A stretch of 64,000 nucleotides of DNA from Bradyrhizobium sediminis (GCF_018736085.1 NZ_CP076134.1:3110501-3174500); one strand, 5' to 3'. Positions 44,105 to 53,583 are shown, counted from the first letter of the stretch. Made by a program: numbers and translations. The notes: a model not told the origin generated them from the letters alone.

Positions 44105-46678
44105 TCAACTAACCCGCATGCGAATGCCCCGCCTTGACTTGCCTCGATAGAACCAGAATTTCGCTGCTTCCGTCGCGGCAATGTAGCCGATGACGATCAC
44201 AATGACGGCACCCATTTGGAGGGCTGAGAGCGGCACAAAACCGAACACCGCACCCGGGGACCCGAGGAACGGGATCGCGAGAGTGGCGACGGCCACCGCA
44301 AGCGTAGTCCACAACAGTAAGCCGCTGGGCCTGCTGCGAAACGCGGGTTTGTGCGTCCGCAGCACAAGCACGACGGCAAGTTCAGTCAGCAGCGAGACTA
44401 TGAACCAGAACGTCTGAAACGTGGGTTGATCGGCATGAAAGACCAGGAGCAGCACAGCGAATGTCACGAGGTCGAACACCGAGCTGATCAGCCCAAAGAC
44501 CACCATGAAACGCTGAATGTCCCCGATGTGCCAGCGCTGAGGCTGGCGGACGCGGTCGCGATCGACATTGTCGCTCGAGATCGCGATCGACGGCACGTCG
44601 GAAAGAAAATTGTTCAGCAGAATCTGCTTGGCCGCCAGCGGCAGGAATGGAAGCAGCGGCGCCGCCAGCGCCATGCTCAGCATGTTCCCGAAGTTTGCGC
44701 TGGTGGTAATCGAAATGTACTTGAGCGTGTTGGCGAAGGTCCGCCTCCCGTCCTCGACCCCAACGCGCAGGACGTCGAGATCGCGGCTCAGCAGGATAAT
44801 GTCGGCGCTCTCACGGGCGACATCCACGGCCTCCTCGACCGAGATGCCGACATCGGCGGCATGCAGGGCCGGCGCGTCGTTGATGCCGTCGCCGAGATAT
44901 CCAACCGAGTGGCCGGTTTTCTGCAGGGCACGGACGATCCGCTCCTTCTGCTGGGGATCGATTTCCACGAAGAGATCGGTCCGCGGCGCGAGGTGCCACA
45001 ATGCCTCATCCCGGAGTTTCCCGAGGTCGCTGCCGGTGAGTATCGACTTCGCATTGAGGCCTACGGCTGCCGCCAGATGTGCCGTCACAAAGCGGTTGTC
45101 TCCACTTATGACCTTGATGCGAATACCCAACCGGGCGAGATCCTTGATCGTTCGTTGAGCTTCCAGCTTGGGCGGGTCCAGGAAGACGAGAAACCCGCGA
45201 AAAGTCATGCCTTGTTCGTCATCGCGACCATAGCGCGGCCTGGCCGCGACCCTGCGGGTCGCCACCGCCAGCACCCGGAACCCCTCGGCCCCCTTGGCTT
45301 GAAAGACCGCATCGAGTTGAGCGCGCAATTCGATCGTGAGCGGGATATCGACGGCATCCCGTTCGAGCGATGAGCAGTTGTCGAGCACGTTTGAGAATGC
45401 GCCCTTGGTAACGATAAGGTGCTGCGTCGGATTGCCGTCTTCCGCCACGACGATGGTCAGCCGGCGGCGAAGAAAGTCGTAAGGGATTTCGTCAATCTTC
45501 GTAAAGCCCTGCGTCGTCAGGCCCGCGGTCTTTCCTGCAGCTATGATCGCGGCATCAAGCGGATTGTCGATACCGGTCTCGAATGCCGCATTGAGAAAGG
45601 CCAGCCGGCTGACCTCCTGAGATGACCTATTTTCAGGGTCGAGGACGCCATTGAGAACAATGGTTCCCTCGGTCAGCGTACCGGTCTTGTCGGTGCATAG
45701 AATATCCATGCTGCCGAGGTTCTCGATGGCTTCCAGGCGGCGGACGATGACGCCGCGCTGGCTCATGGCCCGGGCGCCGGCGGACAGGGTGACGCTGACG
45801 ATCGCCGGCAACAGTTCGGGCGACAGACCGACCGCAAGCGCAACGGCAAACAGGAGGGACTCGATTACCGGACGACCGAGAAGCAGATTCACGGTCAGGA
45901 CGAACAAAACGATGACGACCATCGCACGGATCAGAAGGTATCCGAATTGGCGCACGCCGCGCCCAAAATCCGTCTCGGGCTCGCGGGTTCTGAGCCGTGC
46001 CGCGATCGCCCCGAACGCAGTATGGTGACCGGTTTCGACAACGAGGACCTTCGCCGTTCCGCTTCGCACCGACGCGCCGAGAAAGACTGCGTTGGTCCGG
46101 GCCGGGAGCGCGGCCTCCGGCTTGACGATCCCGGGCCGCTTTTCGACGGGAAAGGATTCTCCCGTCATGCTGGCTTCGGTGACCAGGAAATCCTCCGCTT
46201 CGATCACCAGTCCGTCAGCGGGAATCAGATTGCCTGCCGACAGCAGGATCAGATCGCCGGGCACGACAACGCTCACGGGCACAACCAGTTCAACGCCGTC
46301 CCGCATGACGCGGCACGTCAGCGCCAGCCGCTGCTTCAATTCCTCGACCGCCGTCGATGCCCGGTATTCCTGAAAGAAGCCGAGCAGCGTGCTTCCGACC
46401 ACGATCGCCAGAATGATGGCCGAGTCTACCCATTGCTGTAGCAGCAGCGAAATTGCAGCGGCAAATATCAGAATGAGAACGAGCGGGCTCTCGAATTGGC
46501 GCAGAAGCAAACGCAGTGCGCTCAGCTGCGATTCTTCTTCAACGCTGTTGGGGCCGACCAGGCGAAGCTTTGCCGCGGCGGCCTCCGACGGAAGGCCTCC
46601 GGGGCCAGACCCTAACGCCGCGCTGAGCGCGGCGGCATCCTGGCTCCAATAGGGGGCATCAATGCCTGGACTGCTCAT
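44105..46678 (-). CDS. mgtA: magnesium-type P-type ATPase (MgtA/P3B-like)
   Basis: The 857-residue ATPase has an N-terminal cation-ATPase domain, the phosphorylation site DILCTDKTGTLTEG, the hinge YLGDGINDAPALHAADVGISVE, and about ten membrane helices. Family features such as the AVGLSPELLPAIVSVTLSAGA helix fit the P3B magnesium importers best. Its ATG (46678, behind AGGATCGAA) lies 107 bases after the ftsH stop, so the two are probably one transcript. M. tuberculosis CtpF, also a dormancy-linked cation ATPase, is a functional rather than close-family parallel. Ion specificity is inferred. Confidence 0.88.
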   Translation of the reverse strand: MSSPGIDAPYWSQDAAALSAALGSGPGGLPSEAAAAKLRLVGPNSVEEESQLSALRLLLRQFESPLVLILIFAAAISLLLQQWVDSAIILAIVVGSTLLGFFQEYRASTAVEELKQRLALTCRVMRDGVELVVPVSVVVPGDLILLSAGNLIPADGLVIEAEDFLVTEASMTGESFPVEKRPGIVKPEAALPARTNAVFLGASVRSGTAKVLVVETGHHTAFGAIAARLRTREPETDFGRGVRQFGYLLIRAMVVIVLFVLTVNLLLGRPVIESLLFAVALAVGLSPELLPAIVSVTLSAGARAMSQRGVIVRRLEAIENLGSMDILCTDKTGTLTEGTIVLNGVLDPENRSSQEVSRLAFLNAAFETGIDNPLDAAIIAAGKTAGLTTQGFTKIDEIPYDFLRRRLTIVVAEDGNPTQHLIVTKGAFSNVLDNCSSLERDAVDIPLTIELRAQLDAVFQAKGAEGFRVLAVATRRVAARPRYGRDDEQGMTFRGFLVFLDPPKLEAQRTIKDLARLGIRIKVISGDNRFVTAHLAAAVGLNAKSILTGSDLGKLRDEALWHLAPRTDLFVEIDPQQKERIVRALQKTGHSVGYLGDGINDAPALHAADVGISVEEAVDVARESADIILLSRDLDVLRVGVEDGRRTFANTLKYISITTSANFGNMLSMALAAPLLPFLPLAAKQILLNNFLSDVPSIAISSDNVDRDRVRQPQRWHIGDIQRFMVVFGLISSVFDLVTFAVLLLVFHADQPTFQTFWFIVSLLTELAVVLVLRTHKPAFRSRPSGLLLWTTLAVAVATLAIPFLGSPGAVFGFVPLSALQMGAVIVIVIGYIAATEAAKFWFYRGKSRRGIRMRVS

Positions 46679-46785
46679 TTCGATCCTGGACTCAGACTCT
46701 GCTGGAGCTTGGCAGCGCCGGTTCCCGGAAAATCCCAAAAGACTGGATTTCGCAGACGCTCTACGGCTCCTCACGCCGCGGCCTT

Positions 46786-48630
46786 TCAAGCAGTCGCCTT
46801 CTCAGCTTCCCGCCCGGCAACCGGGCGCAACGGCGCGAATTCCTCCACGGTCAGGGTCTCTCTGGCGATCAAGAGTTGCACGCCGGCATCGAGATCGGCC
46901 CGCCGCCTTTCGAGAATGGCGCGCGCGCAGGCGTCGCCCGCCTCGATCAAATCGCGCACGGCCAGATCGATCTCGCGCCCCGTCGCTTCCGCGGCGCTGA
47001 CGACCGTATCCTGAAGGGACGGCAGGAAGGCCTGCGGCCGGGGCGCATAGGTTCGCTGCCCCACTTTCGCATCCATGCCGTATTTCGTGACCATCTCGAC
47101 GGCGATCTCGGTCGCCCGCTGCAGGTCGTCGGCCGCACCAGTCGAGATGTCGCCATCGAAGATCAGCCGCTCGGAGGCGCGACCGCCCATCAGCACGGCG
47201 ATGCGGTTCTTGAGTTCGCTGGCCGAAAGCAGAAAACGGTCTTCGGTCGGTCGCTGCATGGTGTAGCCGAGCGCGCCGACGCCGCGGGGAATGATCGAGA
47301 CTTTCTGCACGGGATCGACGCCCGGCAGGCTCGCGGCGACGAGGGCGTGACCCATCTCGTGATAGGCGACCCTGCGGCGCTCCTCCTTGCTGAGCACCCT
47401 GCTCTTCTTCTCGATCCCGGCAACGATCCGCTCGATCGCGATCGTGAAATCGTCGAACGACACCTCTTCGGCATTGCGTCTGGTCGCGGCGATAGCCGCT
47501 TCGTTGATCAAATTGGCGAGATCGGCGCCGGTGAAGCCGGTGGTGAGAGCCGCGACCTTGTCGAGATCTACATCCTTGCCAACACGTATTTTCCGGACAT
47601 GCACCTTGAGAATGGCGACACGGCCGCCCTTGTCCGGACGGTCCACCAGCACCTGCCGGTCGAACCGTCCTGCCCGCAGCAGCGCGGGATCGAGGATTTC
47701 GGGCCGGTTGGTCGCCGCCAGCAAGATAACGCCCGCTGAAGGGTCGAAGCCGTCGAGTTCGGAGAGCAGCTGGTTCAGAGTCTGCTCTTTTTCATCGTAG
47801 CCGCCGAAGGCGCCGGGCGCGCGGCTGCGTCCAAGCGCGTCCAGTTCATCGATGAAGATGATGCAGGGCGCGGCCTTGCGCGCTTGATCGAAGAGGTCGC
47901 GGACCCGGGCGGCGCCGACGCCGACGAACATCTCGACGAATTCGGAGCCGGAAATGGAAAAGAACGCCACCCCGGCCTCGCCGGCCACGGCGCGGGCGAG
48001 CAAGGTCTTGCCGGTGCCGGGCGGTCCGACCAGCAATATCCCTTTGGGCACATGGGCGCCAAGCCGACCGTAGCTCTTGGGATCTTTCAGAAAGGAGACC
48101 ACCTCCTGCAGTTCGAATTTTGCTTCGTCGACGCCGGCGACGTCGGCGAAGGTGACCTTGGTGTCCTTCTCGACATAGACCTTGGCCCGCGACTTTCCGA
48201 TCGACATCAGGCCGCCAAAACCCTGGCGATCCGCCAGCCGGCGTCCGAGGAACACCCAGATCAGGTAGAACATCAGCCCGGGCACGATCCATGACAGAAT
48301 GGTCTGGAACAGCCCGCCCGACGGAACGCCGGTGACCTGAACGCCCTTGGCCTCCAGCTTTTCCGCCAGCGCCGCATCGACGCGCGCGGTGACGAAGGCC
48401 GACTTGCCGCTCGGCAACTTGTCCTTCAGTTTTCCATGGATGGTATCCTGGCCGACGGCAACCTCGGTGACATGGCCCTGGGCGACGAGCTGCTCGAATT
48501 CGCTGTAGGGAATGGTGTCGACGGTATTGTAGGTCGCCAGAATCCATTGCAGCAGCAGCATGCCGATGCTGGCGGCGAAAATATAGCCAACGGCAATGCT
48601 CTGCTTGCGTGACGATGGGTCCGATTCCAT
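46786..48630 (-). CDS. ftsH: FtsH-family ATP-dependent zinc metalloprotease
   Basis: The 614-residue protein has two N-terminal membrane helices flanking a small periplasmic domain, an AAA+ module ([24 protein letters not shown]), and the HEMGH zinc motif near residue 420. It is a membrane-anchored quality-control protease. The local context makes it probably a second, stress-specific FtsH next to the housekeeping copy (inference). A FixK-type box is centred about 63 bases upstream of its ATG, and mgtA follows on the same strand; membrane ATPases are plausible clients. Confidence 0.94.
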   Translation of the reverse strand: MESDPSSRKQSIAVGYIFAASIGMLLLQWILATYNTVDTIPYSEFEQLVAQGHVTEVAVGQDTIHGKLKDKLPSGKSAFVTARVDAALAEKLEAKGVQVTGVPSGGLFQTILSWIVPGLMFYLIWVFLGRRLADRQGFGGLMSIGKSRAKVYVEKDTKVTFADVAGVDEAKFELQEVVSFLKDPKSYGRLGAHVPKGILLVGPPGTGKTLLARAVAGEAGVAFFSISGSEFVEMFVGVGAARVRDLFDQARKAAPCIIFIDELDALGRSRAPGAFGGYDEKEQTLNQLLSELDGFDPSAGVILLAATNRPEILDPALLRAGRFDRQVLVDRPDKGGRVAILKVHVRKIRVGKDVDLDKVAALTTGFTGADLANLINEAAIAATRRNAEEVSFDDFTIAIERIVAGIEKKSRVLSKEERRRVAYHEMGHALVAASLPGVDPVQKVSIIPRGVGALGYTMQRPTEDRFLLSASELKNRIAVLMGGRASERLIFDGDISTGAADDLQRATEIAVEMVTKYGMDAKVGQRTYAPRPQAFLPSLQDTVVSAAEATGREIDLAVRDLIEAGDACARAILERRRADLDAGVQLLIARETLTVEEFAPLRPVAGREAEKATA

Positions 48631-48686
48631 TTCATTCTCCGGCCGGAACTCTCCTGAGATTTCTACCAGCCGCGGGTTCCGGCCGC

Positions 48687-48700
48687 TTGCTCTGGATCAA
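48687..48700. promoter_or_regulatory. FixK/FNR-type box
   Basis: TTGCTCTGGATCAA matches TTG[AC]-N6-[TG]CAA. It lies between the divergent ftsH (centre 63 bases from its ATG) and chaB (88 bases) genes and could serve both. Confidence 0.6.
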
Positions 48701-48781
48701 TTGGCGCGATCTCGTGGCGTTTATGTAGATTTTGAGGCGTCTTGATACCGCCCGGCGTCGCATCGAACGTGGAGGGTTGGC

Positions 48782-49003
48782 TTGCCCTACCTGACAGTCG
48801 AAGACCTCCCCCCACCGATCCAGGCCCATCTGCCGCTGCATGCGCAGGAAATCTATCTCGGCGCCTTCAATAGCGCCTGGACGCAGTATGCGGATCGCGG
48901 TCCCGAACAGCGCGAGAGTACCGCGCACCGCGTTGCCTGGGCGGCGGTCAAACGCAAATATGAAAAATCCGGCGACCGCTGGATTCCACGCGAGTCCGAC
49001 TGA
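48782..49003 (+). CDS. chaB: ChaB family protein
   Basis: The 73-residue protein contains the complete ChaB core: the LPLHAQEIYLGAFNSAWTQY helix pair and AHRVAWAAVKRKYEKSGDRWI. It starts with TTG 48782 behind a GGAGGGTTGG ribosome-binding site; no ATG is available. ChaB was named for cation transport regulation in E. coli, but its true activity is unclear. It diverges from ftsH across a FixK-type box. Confidence 0.87.
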   Translation: MPYLTVEDLPPPIQAHLPLHAQEIYLGAFNSAWTQYADRGPEQRESTAHRVAWAAVKRKYEKSGDRWIPRESD

Positions 49004-49049
49004 CGGCCGACACCTGAACCCGGCGGCTGGCCCCCGCCGCGCATCCCGA

Positions 49050-49063
49050 TTGATCCCGATCAA
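49050..49063. promoter_or_regulatory. FixK/FNR-type box (perfect)
   Basis: TTGATCCCGATCAA is a perfect dyad, 58 bases (centre) upstream of the ATG at 49115. Confidence 0.75.
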
Positions 49064-49114
49064 CATCCCCATCGCCGAACGATGCGACTGACCGCCAACC
49101 AAGGAGGCGAGATC

Positions 49115-49714
49115 ATGATTGGCATCACGTTGAGTTCGGAACAGATTCGCACCGCTCCCCCGGAAGTCCGGCGCTGGATCGAGCGCGAGGTGATGACGTC
49201 CCTCGGATTGCAGGCGCCACCGGCAGAGAACGGCAAGCCCCATGCCGAGCATCTGGCGGTCTGCAGCGAAGAACACGCTGCCGCCATCCTGTCCCAGATT
49301 CAGGGCGCACTGCCTGCCGTCAACGTGTTCTTCGAGTTCGGCCGCCAGGGCGCCGTCTTCGGCCAGCCCAACATCGAGGCGTTCCGGCTGATCGACATCG
49401 CCCACCATGTCCGTCTGCCTGATGCGGCTCAGGTCGTGGCCTGCCTTGACCTCATCAACCAGGCGTTCGGTCGCGCTTGCGGCGATGCGAGCGCGAAATT
49501 CTGCGGCTTCGACCGCGAAGGCCACTGCTTCATCGCGGCAGAAACCCAGCAAAATATCCTGCGGCTGTGGCAGAAGGTGATCGCCAGCCAGCAGCTCGCG
49601 CGCCAGGGCCAGCAGGAGCATGCGCCGGCCCGAGGGCTTACCGGCGCGGTCTCCAGCGCGGAGGCAGAAACGGAGGCGGAGCGGCCCGACAAGGAAGCGG
49701 GCATCGCAGACTAG
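49115..49714 (+). CDS. hypothetical protein in the FixK-box island
   Basis: The 199-residue soluble product has AAGGAGG 11 bases upstream of ATG 49115. It begins MIGITLSSEQIRTAPPEVRR, a helical start, and contains DIAHHVRLPDAAQVVACLDL and a QNILRLWQKVIASQQLARQG helix, with an acidic low-complexity tail. I do not recognise it. Because a perfect FixK-type box precedes it and its neighbours are stress genes, it is a good candidate for a new hypoxia-induced protein. The antisense frame 48632-49621 is a shadow. Confidence 0.7.
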   Translation: MIGITLSSEQIRTAPPEVRRWIEREVMTSLGLQAPPAENGKPHAEHLAVCSEEHAAAILSQIQGALPAVNVFFEFGRQGAVFGQPNIEAFRLIDIAHHVRLPDAAQVVACLDLINQAFGRACGDASAKFCGFDREGHCFIAAETQQNILRLWQKVIASQQLARQGQQEHAPARGLTGAVSSAEAETEAERPDKEAGIAD

Positions 49715-49729
49715 CGCCGGCCTGCACTC

Positions 49730-50395
49730 TCAGGCGATCGAAGTCTTTCCCTTGACCGGAAAGCGCTTCAGGGTTTCCACGACCTCTTCATCCCCGACCT
49801 GCCGGAAGTCCCGATAGAAATAGCCGATCGCGCCAAACAATTCCGGCATCTCCAGGCAAATCAGGGCATCGACTTCCGCGCGCAATCGCTCGATCGTGTC
49901 GGGGGGAGCCACGGGAACGGCAAGCACCAGTTCCTTCGGTTTGCGGTTACGGATGGCCTGCAGTGCCGCCCGCGTCGTCGCGCCGGTTGCGATGCCGTCG
50001 TCGACGATGATGACCACCTGCCCCGCAATCGGCGCCCGGGTACGTTCTCCCAAATAGAGCTTGCGCCGGCGTTCGATCTCCGACAGTTCCTCTGCGCACA
50101 CCGCGTCGAACTCTTCCGCTGTCGTGCCCGAAAGCTCAATCACCTCCTGATTGCGAACGACAATCGGCGCCGGGCCGTCCACCACTGCCCCCATCGCCAG
50201 CTCCGGTTGGGACGGCACGCCGATCTTGCGAACAAGGACCAAGTCGAGGGGAGCATCCAGCGCCTCGGCAACCTCTGCCGCGACGGGGACGCCACCGCGG
50301 GGCAAGGCGAGAACGACGACATTGCGGCCCTTATAAGCCGAAAGCGCTTTGGCCAATCGGCGGCCGGCATCCGATCTGTCCCTGAATGTCATCAT
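49730..50395 (-). CDS. phosphoribosyltransferase domain protein
   Basis: The 221-residue type I PRTase carries the PRPP-binding loop VVIIVDDGIATGATTRAALQ and LALPRGGVPVAAEVAEAL at the N-terminus. Its ATG overlaps the stop of the dienelactone-hydrolase-like gene (ATGA). Together the two equal the two halves of mycobacterial Rv0571c, a DosR-regulated fusion protein. The substrate base is unknown; dormancy-time nucleotide salvage is an inference. Confidence 0.9.
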   Translation of the reverse strand: MMTFRDRSDAGRRLAKALSAYKGRNVVVLALPRGGVPVAAEVAEALDAPLDLVLVRKIGVPSQPELAMGAVVDGPAPIVVRNQEVIELSGTTAEEFDAVCAEELSEIERRRKLYLGERTRAPIAGQVVIIVDDGIATGATTRAALQAIRNRKPKELVLAVPVAPPDTIERLRAEVDALICLEMPELFGAIGYFYRDFRQVGDEEVVETLKRFPVKGKTSIA

Positions 50396-51099
50396 CGATG
50401 TGCATCCGATTTGCGATTGCCAGCGAGATGGCGCTCGAACCAGTCCGCGGCGAGTTCAATAACGGCATCCAGCGCGCCGGCTTCCGGAAAGAGATGCGTT
50501 GCGCCCGGCACGATCTCGATCGCCTTTTCGGCTTCAAGACGCTGCAGCGCCCATTGGTTGAGTTCGATCACGCCGAAATCCTCACCTCCGACGATCAGAA
50601 GCGTCGGCGCCTTCACGTCGGCCAGGATGTCACCCGCGAGATCGGGACGTCCGCCGCGCGAAACGACGGCGCCAATGTGGTCACCGAGCACGCCTGCCGC
50701 CACCAGCGCCGCCGCCGCGCCGGTGCTGGCTCCGAACAATCCGATTGGCAGAGCGCTCACGCCCGGCTCGTCGCGGGCCCAGCGCACCACCTGCGTCAGC
50801 CGCTGCGCCAACAGCTTGATGTCGAACACATTGCTGCGCTCGGCCTCTTCTTCGGGCAGCAGCAGGTCGAACAACAAAGTCGCCATGCCCCGGCGGTTGA
50901 GCGCTTCCGCAACCTGAATATTGCGCGGGCTGAAGCGACTGGAACCGCTGCCATGCGCGAAGATAATCAGGGCTTGAGCTTGCGCCGGATGCCTCAGGGT
51001 ACCTGCCAGGCCAAGGGGTGGGATCTGCACATCACGGGCGAAAGCGGTCGATGGACCCTTGTTTCCATCTTCGCCGCTGGATGCCGGGGCTCGATGCAT
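50392..51099 (-). CDS. dienelactone hydrolase-like alpha/beta-hydrolase
   Basis: The 235-residue alpha/beta hydrolase has an oxyanion HGSGSSRFSPR loop, the nucleophile elbow GLFGASTGAAAAL with serine, LIVGGEDFGV with the acid, and the histidine in PGATHLFPEAG. ATG 51099 follows GGAGGGAACC. It is co-transcribed with the PRTase (ATGA overlap), and the FixK-type box at 51153 lies 60 bases upstream (centre). The true substrate is unknown. Confidence 0.88.
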   Translation of the reverse strand: MHRAPASSGEDGNKGPSTAFARDVQIPPLGLAGTLRHPAQAQALIIFAHGSGSSRFSPRNIQVAEALNRRGMATLLFDLLLPEEEAERSNVFDIKLLAQRLTQVVRWARDEPGVSALPIGLFGASTGAAAALVAAGVLGDHIGAVVSRGGRPDLAGDILADVKAPTLLIVGGEDFGVIELNQWALQRLEAEKAIEIVPGATHLFPEAGALDAVIELAADWFERHLAGNRKSDAHR

Positions 51100-51152
51100 G
51101 ACCGGTTCCCTCCGTTTCAAGAAAAATGCTATCCCCCGGCCCGGTACCGGTC

Positions 51153-51166
51153 TTGATCAGCATCAA
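51153..51166. promoter_or_regulatory. FixK/FNR-type box (perfect), divergent
   Basis: TTGATCAGCATCAA lies between divergent genes, centred 60 bases from the hydrolase ATG at 51099 and 41.5 from the kinase ATG at 51201. It may control both. Confidence 0.75.
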
Positions 51167-51200
51167 ACCGGACGGAATAGATCGAATTAGGTTTTCAACA

Positions 51201-52295
51201 ATGAAGCCTTTGCAAACGCTACCGGAGGCCGGCAGATATCCTTGTGATCAAGCCGCACCTACGCTCGGCGACAAGGTGCGGTTTCTCAGCCAGTCGGCAT
51301 CGTATTCCAGCGCGCCAGCGCCAGTGGTCACCCGCGAGACCCACATGTCCTGGGTCTTCCTGGCCGGGAATCGCGTTTACAAGCTCAAGAAGCCGGTTCG
51401 CTTCGCCTATCTCGATTTTTCAACCCTGGAACGGCGCGCGGCCGCCTGTCGTGCGGAATTCCTGCTCAACCGACGGCTCGCCCATGACGTCTATCTCGAC
51501 GTCGTCCCGCTGACCATCTCGCCATCCGGTCTCGCCATCTCCGGCGACGGACCGGTGGTCGATTGGCTGGTGGTGATGCGCCGGCTCGAGGAAAATGCGA
51601 CGCTGGAGGAGGCTTTGCGTGGGGGCTGGCTCAAGCCCCAGCAGGTCGATCGGGTCGCGGCTCGGCTCGGCGCGTTTTACGCGCATGCGCCCCGGGTCCA
51701 GCTCGACCCCGAGCAGTATCTTGCCGGATGGCAGAAGGCGCTCCGGGACAACTGCCGTGTGCTGTTCGACGCCCGCCTCGGCCTTCCCCAAGGGCGCGTG
51801 GAGCGGATCGCTCAGGTCCAGCGCGGCTTTTCCGCGAAACGCGCCGCGCTGCTGCTGGCAAGAATTCGCGCGCGGCGATACGTCGATGCCCATGGCGACC
51901 TTCGCCCCGAACATATCTGGCTCCGCGACGGTGTAACCATCATCGACTGCCTGGAATTCGACCGAAATTTGCGGGCGCTCGACCCCCTCGATGAGATCGC
52001 CTTCCTGCATCTGGAATGCGAGCGCCTCGGCGGCCTGTGGGCGGCCGAGCGGATCAGGCGGCATCTGGCGCGTGCCCTCGATGACGACGCCCGTAGCGGG
52101 CTTTTCCTGTTTTATCGCAGTCATCGGGCGATGCTGCGCGCGCGCCTGTCGATCGCCCATCTGTTCGACGCCAATCCTCGCACCCCCGAGAAATGGCCTC
52201 GCCAGGCCCGCATCTATCTCGAGCTTGCGGCAGCCGATGCCGCGCGCCTCGAACGTCTTCTCGGCGATGGCCGCAAGGCTCGGCCAAGCCGCTGA
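51201..52295 (+). CDS. aminoglycoside phosphotransferase-like kinase (COG2187-like)
   Basis: The 364-residue protein has an N-terminal APH-like lobe (WVFLAGNRVYKLKKPVRFAY), VVMRRLEENATLEEAL, and the catalytic Brenner motif DAHGDLRPEHIWLRDG followed by IIDCLEFDRNLRALDPLDEI. This is the COG2187 kinase type, as in the N-terminal half of mycobacterial Rv2004c, a DosR gene. The C-terminal P-loop kinase half is absent here. ATG 51201 gives a FixK-box centre at exactly 41.5 bases upstream; a longer frame from ATG 51126 would run through that box. Confidence 0.82.
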   Translation: MKPLQTLPEAGRYPCDQAAPTLGDKVRFLSQSASYSSAPAPVVTRETHMSWVFLAGNRVYKLKKPVRFAYLDFSTLERRAAACRAEFLLNRRLAHDVYLDVVPLTISPSGLAISGDGPVVDWLVVMRRLEENATLEEALRGGWLKPQQVDRVAARLGAFYAHAPRVQLDPEQYLAGWQKALRDNCRVLFDARLGLPQGRVERIAQVQRGFSAKRAALLLARIRARRYVDAHGDLRPEHIWLRDGVTIIDCLEFDRNLRALDPLDEIAFLHLECERLGGLWAAERIRRHLARALDDDARSGLFLFYRSHRAMLRARLSIAHLFDANPRTPEKWPRQARIYLELAAADAARLERLLGDGRKARPSR

Positions 52296-52303
52296 GACCG
52301 CCT

Positions 52304-53332
52304 TCAGAATACCAAGAGATCGCCGAGCGCCTTGTCTTCATGGAGCCGGCGGATCGCCTCCGCCAGCAGCGGCGCGGCCGGCACGATATCGAGCTTGTCG
52401 CGCACCGGGCCGGCGGGCAGCCGGAACGGCGGCACAACGTCGGTGGCAATGATGCGATCGATGGCCGGATCGGCGAGTGCCGTTTCGGCCCCCGGCATGA
52501 ACAGGCCATGGGCAACGCAGGCCACGACCCGACGCGCGCCACGGGCACGCGCGGCCCGCGCCGCCCGCACCAGCGTGCCGCCGGTACTGATGAGGTCATC
52601 GACGATGATGCAGGTGGCGCCATCGACGTCACCGACGAACAGGTCGCCGGAAACCACCCCGCCGCTGCGGCGTTTTTCGGCAAACGCCTTGCCGATCGGG
52701 CGGCCCAGCACGGCTTCCAGCGCTTCCCGCAGCAAGTCCGCCCGCTTTCCGCCTCCCTGATCCGGCGAGATCACGGAAAGCGGCTCGTTGCCGACGGTGG
52801 CCTTGATCCGGTCGATCATCAACGGCGCCGCAGTGAGCGCAACGGCGCGGCAATGAAACGCATTCTCGAACGCCGTCTCGTTGTGCACTTCGAGCGTGAT
52901 CACGGCATCGCAGCCGATCGCCTCGAATAGCGCCGCGACGTAACGTGTCGTCACCGGATCGTTCGCCTTGGTGCGGCGATCCTTTCGCGAATAGCAGAGA
53001 TAGGGCGCGACCGCAGTGACCCGCCGGGCGCCTGCGTCTTTCAATGCCCCGATGAAAAACAGCAGCCGGCAGAGCTTGTCGTTGGCGCTTTGCTCCGGTC
53101 CGCCATGAAGGCTGTGGATCACGTAAACGTCGGCGCCGCCGACGGGATCGAGCGGCCTTGCCTTGTGCTCGCCGTCCTCGAACTCCCGCTCCTCATGCGC
53201 GCTGAGGGAATGGCCGAGGATATTGCCGATCTCGCGGCCGAGCTCGTCGGTTCCGTTCAAGGCGAACAGCCGAAGCAGACGGTGACTTGCAACCGGCCCG
53301 GCGGCAGCGGGCGACCAGGTCTTATTTTCCAT
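52304..53332 (-). CDS. prs: ribose-phosphate pyrophosphokinase paralogue
   Basis: The 342-residue protein has the two-lobe PRPP synthetase layout: FALNGTDELGREIG N-terminus, DVYVIHSLHG, YLCYSRKDRRTKANDPVT with the ATP-loop residues, TLEVHN in place of the canonical DLH, and the PRPP-site CIIVDDLISTGGTLVRAA. It is somewhat longer than the housekeeping enzyme (~315) and divergent in allosteric regions, so it is likely a second copy. It could feed PRPP to the neighbouring PRTase. Its start ATG 53332 lies about 125 bases from the nearest FixK-type box. Confidence 0.87.
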   Translation of the reverse strand: MENKTWSPAAAGPVASHRLLRLFALNGTDELGREIGNILGHSLSAHEEREFEDGEHKARPLDPVGGADVYVIHSLHGGPEQSANDKLCRLLFFIGALKDAGARRVTAVAPYLCYSRKDRRTKANDPVTTRYVAALFEAIGCDAVITLEVHNETAFENAFHCRAVALTAAPLMIDRIKATVGNEPLSVISPDQGGGKRADLLREALEAVLGRPIGKAFAEKRRSGGVVSGDLFVGDVDGATCIIVDDLISTGGTLVRAARAARARGARRVVACVAHGLFMPGAETALADPAIDRIIATDVVPPFRLPAGPVRDKLDIVPAAPLLAEAIRRLHEDKALGDLLVF

Positions 53333-53450
53333 CACACGCCATCCCAATCTTCAAACGAGAGTGACGGGCCGGCACCAAGGATCGGCCCGATTCCAGCGAA
53401 AGTCCGGCTCTGGATTGTCATCTTTGATAGGCATCGGATCGAACCGGCGC

Positions 53451-53464
53451 TTGATTTGGGTCAA
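53451..53464. promoter_or_regulatory. FixK/FNR-type box
   Basis: TTGATTTGGGTCAA fits TTGA-N6-TCAA. It lies between the divergent prs paralogue and hsp20 genes, 125 bases (centre) from the prs ATG and 126 from the hsp20 ATG. Confidence 0.6.
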
Positions 53465-53491
53465 TAACATCCCGGCCGGAGCGCCGATCAG

Positions 53492-53505
53492 TTGCGATCA
53501 ATCAA
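53492..53505. promoter_or_regulatory. second FixK/FNR-type box before hsp20-lon
   Basis: TTGCGATCAATCAA fits TTG[AC]-N6-[TG]CAA and is centred 85 bases upstream of the hsp20 ATG. It is 41 bases (centre to centre) from the other box, i.e. about four helical turns. Confidence 0.5.
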
Positions 53506-53583
53506 TTCGGCGTGCGGCCGACATTTGGCAAAAAGCCGAGCGCGACCCTATCTAGCAATTGAATGTGGACGGGAGAGACATGA

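Noticed and set aside
48632..49621. 329-codon minus-strand frame
   Set aside because: Overlaps chaB, a FixK-type box and the 49115 gene; composition is antisense-like.
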